Assembly (NCBI GenBank): GCA_030374765.1
Contig: JARGXX010000013.1
Span: 620,001 to 684,000 of the forward strand
Origin: Agarophyton chilense
Taxonomy: Eukaryota; Rhodophyta; Florideophyceae; Gracilariales; Gracilariaceae
Direction: 5' to 3'
Length of the DNA: 64,000 bases
Shown: in pieces, positions 27,806-38,089 of the stretch
Numbering within the stretch: position 1 is the stretch's first letter
How the letters are laid out: every line of letters begins with the position of its first letter
The notes under the pieces: model-generated
Told to the model about the DNA's origin: nothing
The model's input: the letters and a program-made list of their open reading frames with translations, nothing else
The model's database searches: none
Program-made: the position numbers and the translations under genes

Positions 27806-30679
27806 CTACGTAGTGGGGTGAGGATTGCAAAACTCTATAGCCTCAGGAAGCACTGGATTGATTAGTAGAACTGGCATCGGATGTATCGTCTGTGGATTGT
27901 CAGGCGTAAGGCTAGAGTCGTGCAGTAACAACACATGCTCGTTCCTTCGCACTCGTGACAGCGCCACATACAGCTGACCTGCACAGAAGAAATTTGATCG
28001 CACATCAACAACTAAACCGTTCAGAGTTTTGCCCTGTCCTTTGTGAACTGTTGCTGCAAATTCAAGTCGAATGGGGAACTGTCTTCGAATCATAGGAATG
28101 TCTGCAAAGGAAAACTCAAAATCAATGCGATGCAGCACTTGTGACTCGATTCCTTGACCGTTTTCGTTGAACCTTGCCACATGCATCGTAAACTGATCCA
28201 CACGAACTACGACAAACATTTTTCCATTTACCAACACTGGATGCAGAACGTTTCGAATAACCATCACAGGAATACCAATTTTGAGGCACAGGTTGTTTGG
28301 AGGGATACCAGTAGGAGCATATTCATAGGCAAACTCAGGCACAATAGTGTCCGAAATATCCGACTCGGCAGTCTGCGCTCGAATTGGCTGTACTGTAGTT
28401 GCGGATTGCAAAGTGATTTGCTCACCCGGAAAAAGATTCAGGGCAGCAGTATTGTGTTCATCCACCAAATGATTTGTGGATGCAATTATCATTTTGCTGA
28501 GATCTACATCTTCTTTGCGCCGCGTCGTGACCCACTTCCACACAAACGTATATGCGGTTTGCATCACTCCAGTAGACTGCAGTGGAGGTGGTATAGTACT
28601 CGAGATGGTGTTGCGCGCAACGGCACGCAAAAACGCCGCAAACCCCGGATCATCTTCTTGGCGAACTTGTTCTGTGAGATAAAGAACTTGCACAGAGGAA
28701 TCTGTCCAGAGATTGCTTTTCCATGGCAGCTCGTTCAAAATGTTTGTATACACTCTTCGAACGTTCCCACCCGCCTCAGGCTCCATGTACGACTGAGGCA
28801 CAACAGGAAGCAACTGTGAGTAGTCGCCGGCGAACACTATAGACAGTCCACCGAAACATGGCGGTTGCGTTTGTGTTTGAGAACTTCGCAAGTCTTTGAG
28901 TAGCACGTCCATGAGCTCAAACAACCTTCTAGAGAGCATCGAAACCTCGTCAAGTACGAGTAGCTGTAGATTGCGCAAAAGTTCCGCTCGTTGAGACCGA
29001 GGACCGTACTTGGACAACAGTGAAAGTTGTGTAGTAGTACTGTCTTTATCTCCCACACCCAAACCAAGCAGACTGTGCAATGTGCGACCTCCCTCGTAAA
29101 GGGATGCAGCGATTCCCGTTGTAGCTGTCAATTCAACTAGCATTCCTTTTGATTCACATATATCCCGCAACAAATTCAACATATACGTCTTTCCAGTGCC
29201 TGCAGATCCTTGTATAAAGAAAACGTTTCCAGGAGTGGTCAGACGATCTTGATCGGATTGCTGTCGGAGTTCTAAAGCATTCACAATCGTATCCAGGACG
29301 TGTTTTTGTGTTGGTTTCAATGTATTATACCTGGATTGCAGTGTGCTTGCATTTCGCACCACTCTTAATTGGCGAGTGACTACTGCACGATCAGTCTCAG
29401 TTTGTTCCTCATTTTGCTGGATATATTGAACAAAGAAGCTATGCTTACGGAGCAAACGACCTCCATGGTGGTTAGATATGCTAATAATTCGTCGATACAT
29501 TTCCAGCTTTCGCTGTTGTTCATCCCCGGCGTGAATATCGCTGCACAGCGCCTCCCAGTGATCAACAACCATTTTCTCTGCATCTGCGCCTTGCTGATAC
29601 AGCGTAACTACCAAGCGCCGCAGTTCAGATGAAGTGCTGTATATTTGAACTGCCTCTTCAAACGCAATGGAAAACTCGGTACCGTCACTGAGCAGCCCGC
29701 TTGCGATCGCTGCTTCCCGAAATGTGGAAAGCTGCTGTCCGTCAATGGTCCTCGCATCTTCGTAAGAACTTGAGGCGCGATTCATAAGTAATAAACGCAG
29801 TGAAAAAAGCTCTATTTCGGCAGGAATGACGGCTCGAATTCTGGCGACGCACTGATTCTCTTCTGACCTCTCCACGACATACATCGACGGATCACAATCG
29901 TCTCTCGGCACTTGAGTACTGTCTCCATCAAACTGATTGAGTACACTAGTTGGGAGGGTTCGATACAGGCGCACCTTTTCATAGTAGGAGAGGTAATCAA
30001 GACTGGCATATGTCTCAGGTCTCTGAAAGTACCGTTCCAGTGTTGATGGCTGTGAAGCCGTGTGAATGTCATTAGGGCTGCGAAGAACAAAAGTTCTCTC
30101 TCCCTCCAAATGTATTGCAAGTCGCTCCACAGTGGGCAGAATGGAGACGTGACGAAACTCAAAGATTCGCCAAGCAGCATTCACGGCACCCACCACACGT
30201 GCCCGCATGTAGGCACGGATTTCATTCTGCACCACAGCTGGTTGTTGGGTATCTGTACCCGATTCATTCTGGTTGCTAACATTCAGAGCAACTTCTTGTG
30301 CTTTGGGCTGCTTAAAAGCATACTTCATGTGGTACGCTACCGCTCCTCCACCCTGCGTGCGCTCTACATTGATGTGTGAGCGGTACTTCTTAGTGAGTGT
30401 AGGATTGTATGGCACGATTTTGAGATCTTCTTCATTTCTTCTTCGGTAAACAACACGGTTTGTTCCTTCTTCGATGTATGTTTCTTGGACAATCATTGTG
30501 CTATCGTACCCAAATCGGCAACGACCTGCACGATTACGACAATATGAAGAGTGGCGGTGGCGGTGCATAGATAAAACGAGGGCGCGCAGTTCGTCATCTT
30601 CCCCTGGACTTGGTACTTCGGCTCGAATCAGACTGTCAATGGCATCTACGTCTTCTATTATACACCTCCTTCTAACCAT
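27806..30679 (-). pseudogene. Helitron RepHel, helicase-side reading frame
   Basis: 957 codons forming the C-terminal two-thirds of a rolling-circle Helitron transposase. It begins just after the HUH motif of the preceding frame, with the EDVDAIDSLIRAEVP segment typical of Helitrons. The two-tyrosine nicking motif region is AVAYHMKYAFK. The Pif1-family helicase then shows Walker A GSAGTGKT, Walker B LLVLDEVSMLSRR, FAGDYSQLLPV, and the C-terminal VHKGQGKTLNGLVVDV and GQLYVALSRVRR. Rep nicks one strand and the helicase unwinds it during transposition. All helicase motifs look intact. The frame is offset from the upstream one by a frameshift near 30660-30680, so the element as read is not autonomous unless that is a sequencing error. 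Confidence 0.9.
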
Positions 30680-31233
30680 AGCAGGATGTGATGGTGCGGC
30701 ACGTTTCGTTCTTGAAACTCCAGCTTAGCTGCAAGTCCCAAGCACTTGGACCCAAAAAACTGTTCTGAATTCTTTTCGAGGTCTTTCACAATATCGTTGA
30801 TGTACTGGTTGTAAACTCTGGAAATCAAGTCTGGGCGGTCAAACGGGCGTGGACGATTAGCTGGTGCTGTGAAAGCACTCCGATGAGTCGTATCCATGCC
30901 TAAACGCTTCACATCCGCTCGCCATACGTTCATTGTGACGGTGATGAATAGCGAAGGGGGTCCTTTTCTTGCCACAATCGCTTGCACATCCTGTCGTTTA
31001 CTTTTCCAGTACTTAGAAGAGTTCACTGAGTCATCAGGAAGCAAAATGCGTCCCATAAGCCTGAATTGCGCGTCAGTCATTCCGCCAGTCGATTGATTTT
31101 GCGCTTGAACGATTTCCGTCTCTTGAACTATGCGTGCTTGCTGCTGCCGTTCTAGGTATTGAAGTCGCATGTCTTCAATGTTCGTTTGTGTGCGAAGCAA
31201 CCACATTTGCATTAATGGACCACTATTAAGCAA
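30658..31233 (-). pseudogene. Helitron RepHel, Rep (HUH) reading frame
   Basis: 191 codons, first codon TTG rather than ATG, so an internal fragment. It carries the Helitron_like_N features: the Gly-Pro-Pro block GPPSLFITVTMNVWRADVKRL, RPDLISRVYNQYINDIVKDL, and the HUH motif VPHHHILLWLEGG at its end. It stops at 30658, and the protein continues in the next frame at 30679. Upstream continuity with the N-terminal frame is lost at ~31314, where the reading frame shifts again while homologous-looking sequence (WNLQKLTWAQNAKRRLYSDN) continues. Confidence 0.85.
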
Positions 31234-31313
31234 AAAGTTATCTGAATACAGTCGTCGCTTTGCATTTTGTGCCCAAGTAAGCTTCTGAAGATTCCACTGA
31301 TCGAAACCGAGCC

Positions 31314-32918
31314 CTAAGCTTCTTGCGTACCATTTCGTGCTTGCAGATACAAACGCAGGTCAAACGGTTTATGCTCGTCGCCATACGGGTACAGAAGGGG
31401 AAATGTACCTCTCTCTGCTAGCATAGAAGACGGTTTCAGCAATTTACCCCGCACTCGGGGGTTGCTGTTTGAGTTTACTGCAGCCCCTGCTTGCTCCGTG
31501 TCTCCTGTGATAGCTGCGTGTTCTTCCGTACCTGTGCCCTTAGTCAACTGAGGCACCTGGGCCTCGACATGGTACAGACCGCCTGGATCGACTACGAAGG
31601 TTCTCATCATGGATGGTCCAGCTCCAGGAGCATCTTCAGACATCGGACCTGCACCTTCGTTGTCACCAGACACTGTTGCAGTTCTGGTGCCCTCATATCC
31701 GCGCACTATCACTCCCTCGTTCGCAGCTTGCGAGCTTACGTCAACCGTATTTTCTTCTTGTGCCTGCATTTGCTCCGTTGTCAGCATCGCTCGATACCGC
31801 TCTCGCACCACATCAGGTTTGGGCTGAATCACCTCGTAAAGTCTCGGAACCATGTGTTTCACGTTGATGTCTTGGATAAACGCTCGCAGGTTTGCTCGTG
31901 TATAGTGAGCAGGATCCAGAGAAGGAGGCCCTGCGCCCCAAAGAAAACTATACCGCGTGCTGCTCTGTCTGTGTGCCGGGAGCGCGAGTGCTGCAGTTCC
32001 TTCTAGTCTGAGAAACGAAGGGCCACATCCTGTGACATAGGACATGTCCATAAACGCTTGAGTGGTGGCAAAAAGCGTATTCAAGTTTAAGGAGTTCGAG
32101 TGGAATGCTCTTGAACGGTATATGCTTCGTATTTCTTCATTAGTATGGCGTCTACGAAATGTGACCCCCCATCCTGACTTTCGTTTCATGCCACAACAGA
32201 CTCCATGTACCTCTTTTCCTAAAAGCACACACCCACACCACTTGCAACTATGAATTCGTAACGTCCAGTCTTCGTACGGACACGAACCATAGGTGTGTGA
32301 AAACTCACCGCATCTTCTGCATCTGCGGGTTCCTACGGTAGACAACGTCTCAAACTCAGGAATGTTTGCACGAGTGGCTGGATCAATCCATGCTTGAGCA
32401 GCATCGGAATCCCATGCGTAGTAAACGCGATACAATCCACGATCTGGACGTCCGGCAAACAGCATGACGGTCGAATCAAGCTCTTGGAGCGATTGTTGTT
32501 CTTCTGAATGAATAGCAAAAGTAGGAACCTGCTGAAGCTCTGACTCAGCGGATGGTGCAGGAGCTGGAGTGATCACATCTTCTTCAACTTCCATCGGAGC
32601 AGGCATCTCTTCTTCGACATTATTAGCCAGAGGATGGTTTTCAGTGGTTCTCGTGGTACTTGGAAGTGATCCACCGATGATTGTTGGAGCTGTAATGATT
32701 TCATCTTCGTTCAAATCCGCGACGACGACTGGATCTTGCACATGCTGACCAGTTTCGTTTACTTGTACTTCATCTGGAGCATCTTCGACAGTAACCGTTA
32801 CTCTTTCGGGTCCTTCCACTCCTGCGATTGTCGCGCCTCTGTTTTCTCCAGAACCTCTTCTTCTTCGTCTCCATCTCACGCCTCCATAGTTTTGTCTCTC
32901 TTCTTCTTCTTTATTCAT
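31314..32918 (-). pseudogene. Helitron RepHel, N-terminal region with zinc-finger cluster
   Basis: 535 codons from the ATG at 32918 (the frame is open to 32987). The N-terminal ~150 residues are acidic and low complexity. In the middle is a Cys/His cluster, CRRCGEFSHTYGSCPYEDW followed by CKWCGCVLLGKEVHGVCCG, likely a zinc-binding domain as in many Helitron N-termini. Near the end comes LAERGTFPLLYPYGDEHKPF, the FP.L.PYG motif that opens the Rep region of Helitrons. The frame ends at 31314 by frameshift. The element therefore spans at least 27806-32918 on the minus strand. Confidence 0.8.
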
Positions 32919-32987
32919 TTTATTTTGAGCTTGTGCTAGCTCTTCGAATCTACGACAAAGTTTATGTAATATAAAAAACAAACACAA

Positions 32988-33710
32988 CTAAACCGTGTGT
33001 GAAGAAAAATGTTTGATCTTTGGTTGCAGTTTGTTGCTTTGCACCCACCGGGGCTGGTTGCATGCAGCTGTCTTAATTATAAAAAGCTGCAAGACTTATA
33101 TATTACCCAATGCAACTCATGCGCAGCACAGGGACTCTTGATACACCTCTGTTGAAAAGTGACGGACGAAGTGTGCCCAGCCGGTTTTCAAGCCGTATGC
33201 CGTTTAACCCGCGTCCGGTTGTTAGGATGGGTTTGCTATTACTCACGGCAATACTCCCTGACACGCAGTGGAGCAAGCGCTTTCCAGCCCCCAGAGGTAC
33301 GACACGGCGGCCGCCCCAGACCCTGCACAGCAAGGCCTGCTGGTATATAAGGTCTGGGAAACCCTCAAGACTTTTTGAATCGCCGTCAAACGATCAGTGT
33401 ACCACGCAGCACCTGACTTTTCCCAGATCCGTGGTACTCAGTGGGTTACTACGATGGCGGCCTGCACACGAGCTCGGCCTTGCCTAGGTCCCAGGGCAGT
33501 CACAGCACTCAGTCTCTTGTCATATAGAGTGCTGTGGCCCATGCCTGAAATTTGGAGGTTCTTTTGTGGTTAGGGTCAAGATCCGAGTTGTCTGACTGAC
33601 CCGGTTCATCATCATCAGTGCACCATATATGCTGTTTTGGAGCCTGAGGGTCGGAGGTGCCGTAACGTATTCTGATTGGTCGGCACTTGGGCGGCGCACG
33701 GCAATCTAGT
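32988..33710. other. Non-coding flank upstream of RepHel
   Basis: About 720 nt, GC-richer than the surrounding repeats, with a TATATAAGG at ~33340. ORFs (33110-33487 and others) have no domains. It may be the 5' non-coding part of the Helitron; no TC...terminus could be set. Confidence 0.3.
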
Positions 33711-33818
33711 AATGATTATTGGGTGGGAGTGCATTTGCGTGCCACGGGTCAGACGTGTAGGGAGATTTGGCGCGAAGGGGCCCCCCCCTCATACTGATGA
33801 CAATCATTATAAGGGAGA
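33711..33818. repeat. ~107-bp repeat, copy 2 (MITE-like)
   Basis: Second copy, same orientation as 26876-26982, with the terminal pair AATGATTATTGGG and GACAATCATTAT. It directly abuts the truncated 5' LTR of the Copia element at 33821. Confidence 0.8.
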
Positions 33819-33820
33819 TT

Positions 33821-34149
33821 AGTATCCTAGTTTAGTAGACGTTGAATTAAAATGAAGCTGCTTACTTGGCACGGTAAAAACCGCCACAAAGCACCCAGTC
33901 AATATAAAAACAAGCTCAAAACATGAGAACTAGTTCTTTTTTCCGACAACAATCTATCGATCAACCTTCACCCTCTTGAACTCCAAGTTATCCATCAGAC
34001 TTTCCGTCCTTTACGCCCTTCTTGTTTTTATTTCGCTTTCTACGCTACTTACGCCGATTCCGCCGCACCGCCGCTTTCTACGCCCCTTACGCGCGTTTCG
34101 CCGCACCGCCTTTTTTACACCTGCTACGCCAAATCTTCTTTTGCACAAC
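33821..34149 (+). repeat. 5' LTR remnant (truncated at its start)
   Basis: From AGTATCCTAGTTTAGTAGA to CTTTTGCACAAC, matching 41236-41522. The first ~105 nt of the LTR seen at 41130-41235 are missing; the ~107-bp repeat ends where the homology begins. Confidence 0.75.
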
Positions 34150-35199
34150 TTTCCAGAATTCATGTGCACGTGTTGAAGAAATTTTTTGAGAAGAATTGTT
34201 TTTGGAATTTTTTCAAACGTTATTTTTCAACCTCGATCTTTCAAGTTTGGACAACCAAGATGTGGTTTTGAAGTTAAATACGTGTAATATGTTTTGGGTT
34301 TTACTTTGTGGTACTGTTCTGTCACTCACTTCTGGTTACTTTGCATCCGTCGTTGCTAGTGGTCAGAGTTCATACAGTTAATAAATTTAAAAAGTTTATT
34401 AAGCCAAGAGTGGCGTAGTAATAAGTAAAATTTTATAACTACTTCTTGGTATTGTGTGTAACATTTTCTAGCCGATTTTTTCTTAAATAAAATTCCAACG
34501 ACTCAATCATCTTCCGAATACTGGTCCGATTCTGGAGCCAAGCATGTGCGCGATAACACCCGCAATAAAACCAGCCACCGACATATCTATTCCACGCGAA
34601 TACCGAGTGTTGTCAAACACGAAGCGATTGAAGCTGGCGAAAGACTAAGCGGTGAAAGCATGCAACAAACCAGCAACACCGAAGGTCTTCCTATTACTAC
34701 AAGTACGCTTTCTATCTCTTGTTTTCTTTCTGAAGAGTTTCTCTCCCTGAGACGCTCGCGACATATTCTCCGTGTTTTTACTAAAGCAGAACGTCGTATA
34801 CAGAAGCCCGCTCCTAGGAAAAGAACTTTTTAGTGGTGTGCTGTTTGAAGCATTTCTGTTAGCAGTATTCAGCCGTTCGAAGCGCATCAGAAAGACAAGC
34901 ATCACCAGCGCAAGCTTCGCCCAACCAACTATACGCGTGAAGATATTCACTGCCGCGTTTGAAAAATTTCATTTACTGAAGCTCACGACTGCAGGGCTCA
35001 TCTTCATTGCCGCCGTTATTGTTCTACTCCTAGGACTAAGAAAAATGCTTTTTGAGTAAATGATGCTTTGTTGTTAAGAAAATATTTCTTTCCCGCAAAA
35101 GAACTTTATTCTCTGCAAAGGAGCTGAATATATAACCAATCAAGATAGTATTCATACATGAACATATTGTTGTCGTACAATCACCTCTGGGTCTGCTAC

Positions 35200-35720
35200 T
35201 GTTTTGTCTCGGGAGCGTGGTGACGCTCAACCTTAGAAGATAGACGTAATAAACCTCGATGGTAACCGGGCACCGTGAAAACCCGCAGGGGCAAACGGCT
35301 GGGTAAATAGCCTATACCGTGTAGTTGAACGATGGTAGGCGTCGACGCGCGGTAAAACCTATGTGGTGGTTGAGAAACAATGAACCAAAAGGTATAGTTG
35401 TGACCCAAGTGGTGCCTGTCCTTATCAGACTAGGGTGAAGGAGGTGCATTTCCCTATATGCAGTGGACTGCACTCTCCAGACTACCCGGGAGGTGCCAGC
35501 AAGGCACGGTCTCTGACCTAGTGTCAGAGACCTGGTGGCAAGCACTGGCTACAGTGCCAGGTGGCCACTCCACTACTGTACTAGAATAAATATAATTACA
35601 ATTATAATTACTCAACCAGAAGGTACATGTCAACACTACACGTGGGTGACAACACCTAGATGGTAGCTCTCCCGGAGCTGCGTGGCCGATGATCCCTCGC
35701 ATCCATCACCTAGAAGGTCA
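35200..35720. other. Insertion-like non-coding segment in the Copia leader
   Basis: GC-richer than its surroundings, with internal complementary blocks (GGTCTCTGACCTAGTGTCAGAGACC near 35508-35533). It shows only faint similarity to the 37.2/48.2-kb repeat family (shared CCACGTGT and CCACTCCACT words in inverse orientation). It could be a diverged solo LTR. Confidence 0.3.
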
Positions 35721-35957
35721 GTGTAGTATATCGACAACCTTACAGGTCAGACCTTCTGCCACTATACGACAATTGTTATTACTAGATCTCAAGGATCCAC
35801 AAGGAACCAACCGAATACCTTTGGTGCTCAACCGTCTGCTTCTAATACGCCATAACAGACACCAGCCAGAAATGGGCTTCCATTTTCTCCTGCAGGACGC
35901 TCGATTCCTTTTGAAATACCGGGTGTTAATTTTTCGGCGTTTTCGACTGTTTGCAAC

Positions 35958-37205
35958 ATGTCCAGTGGTGCAGGTAATGTGTTTGGAAGTTCTCTGGAGA
36001 TCCGTCATTCATCTCAGAAGCGTCTGTTGGACACTACTCGGAGATTCTTTGCCGATCTAACTGATGTCACTGGAAATCAGCTCGTGAATCTCATTAGAGG
36101 AGACTTTTCACCTGATATATAATTCAATCACCAAGTATCATCCAACGTGGCTTTGTTCAGCTCTATTTCTAGTATTCTACAGAAAATGGGTGTCGAATTG
36201 GCCCATCATCCTTCAGGAAGAACTATGAACCGTCTATCATTTACGCTTTACGTCAAAAACGAAGACCGTACCGTTGCTGGAGAAGGTATTCAGGCTTCAA
36301 AAGCGTCTTTAACCCTTTCTCCGTATTCAAAGCAAAGTTCTGTCTCTGAAGTCAACCAGAAAGTCGAAAACCCTATTCTGACTATGATTAATCACTCTAA
36401 TATGCCTTTGCAAACGATCAGAGTGAGCACTAACAACGTAGATATTTCCGAAATCTCACACAATCTGGCAATGCCTTCAAGGACATAAACTTTAGTTTTC
36501 CCAGAGCCATTGGAGAAATTTGGATGGATTTTTATAACTAATATCGTATCGCACTAGAACATTACATGGTACCCGATTACAAACATGTTCAGCTTATGCA
36601 TAATCGATGACCATGTCGTTCAAAAAGCTCAATCACTGGATGATGCTACAAACCTCATCGAAGAACCTTTTCATTCCACCTCTAAAATAAAGCGCATTGA
36701 AATTTGTTTGATGAACATACGAATCGATACTTTCCAATCAGAAGAATGTACGACAACTAAGGCCATTGAGAAATTGGATTCAGAAATATCGAAATTAGCT
36801 TCTCAAGGTCCACCGCATTGTCGTACTGAGGCAAACAAGATATCTTATCTTAGGAAATCAGTCATTTGACATTCATGGGCTAGTAATCCAATTAGCAGAT
36901 TGGACTCAGAAACCCTTTCCTATCAAGAATTATACACACAGCTATAATTTGCTATTCAGCACGTCAAGCAAGAAGCCACCGCACGAAAGTCCATGAATGT
37001 ATTCAAGTTCTCTAAAAATGCAAAATCCGCAGATGTTCTCTATCAGTTTTCATCGAAACGCTACCTTCCTCCTGCTAGATATGGCCGTTACAACAAAAAT
37101 ACAAAGCCTATGATGAATGAGAGAACTTGCTTCAATTATGGTAAAAAAGGACATATATTGCAGTATTGTCGGCATCCTGTACTATGTTACTACTGTCAGA
37201 ATGCC
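35958..37205 (+). pseudogene. Copia gag remnant with zinc knuckle
   Basis: Broken frames: 35958-36119 (ends in a stop), 36147-36488, 36585-36869 and 36993-37205. The last contains CFNYGKKGHILQYC, a CCHC knuckle in which the second Cys has become Tyr, followed by the start of a second knuckle (CRHPVLCYYCQN). That second knuckle is interrupted by the inserted repeat. Confidence 0.7.
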
Positions 37206-37269
37206 GATGGAATATATATTTTGTCTGGGTACGATGGTACTCATACGTTAGTGCAACGGCTAGGATGAA

Positions 37270-37794
37270 GTTATGAAGCGGCACCCCGCAGATAGTCCGT
37301 GAGGTGGTATGTTACACTTGGGATCTCGGTCTGCCACGGCGCATCCGATACGACCCTTTGTAGAGAAATACCGGATTGACAACGGCGCATATACTGTATT
37401 GAGTAGCCACGTGGCAACCATTATCCCGTACTATGAAGGGGTTAATCGGCTAACTAAGTTTATATCTAGATATTATTGTGTGCGGCGCTCACCCCTGTGC
37501 ACTGTACTCAAGGTACAGAGGAGAGCGCCGACTCCAAAGTAAAGGAGACAATAAACGGGTTCACAACTCACTTGTTCCTTGTTCAGGATTCCTTAACCGG
37601 AGATTCGGATAAGCTACGACAAGTAGTTGTCCGTTCCATAGTACCAACCACCCTCATTGGCGAGTCGGGCCCTATAATCTCCAGTCTAGCTCGCTAGTGT
37701 TGGGCTCTACCACATCTTCCCGTTAGCCGCAAGCACCCATTCGACAGTCCCGAACACTGTCGCAGGTGTCTGCTCTCTCCGTTAGAGCGGATAC
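37270..37794 (+). repeat. ~580-bp dispersed repeat nested in gag (copy A)
   Basis: Sequence from about AAGTTATGAAGCGGCACC to CTCTCTCCGTTAGAGCGGATAC. It is the reverse complement of 48198-48772 in blocks: GTATCCGCTCTAACGG, TCTCCGGTTAAGGAATCCT, GTCTCCTTTACTTGGAGTCG and CAACGGCGCAT. After it the gag frame resumes (ADTAHPKKLAAIAARK), so it is a nested insertion, perhaps a solo LTR. The left border is uncertain by ~50 nt. Confidence 0.7.
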
Positions 37795-38089
37795 TGCACA
37801 TCCAAAGAAATTAGCCGCCATCGCTGCAAGAAAAGTACAGCTTTATCAGAAATCCAAGCAATACTCTGATCAGAACCATGCTCTGAACCAGGTACTATAC
37901 GAACTATGCGAACAGGTTGATGATGATTCAGAAACCGAAGATGTCGACACATTCCTCAACACCGAACAGAAAACAGAAGACAAGAATGACTCAAGTTCAG
38001 AAGACTCAACCTATGATGCTGTTTAAAACCTTTTTACAAGCATTGAAGCAGAGACTTCAACCTCTATGCGTGTATTTTTGAACAAAATT

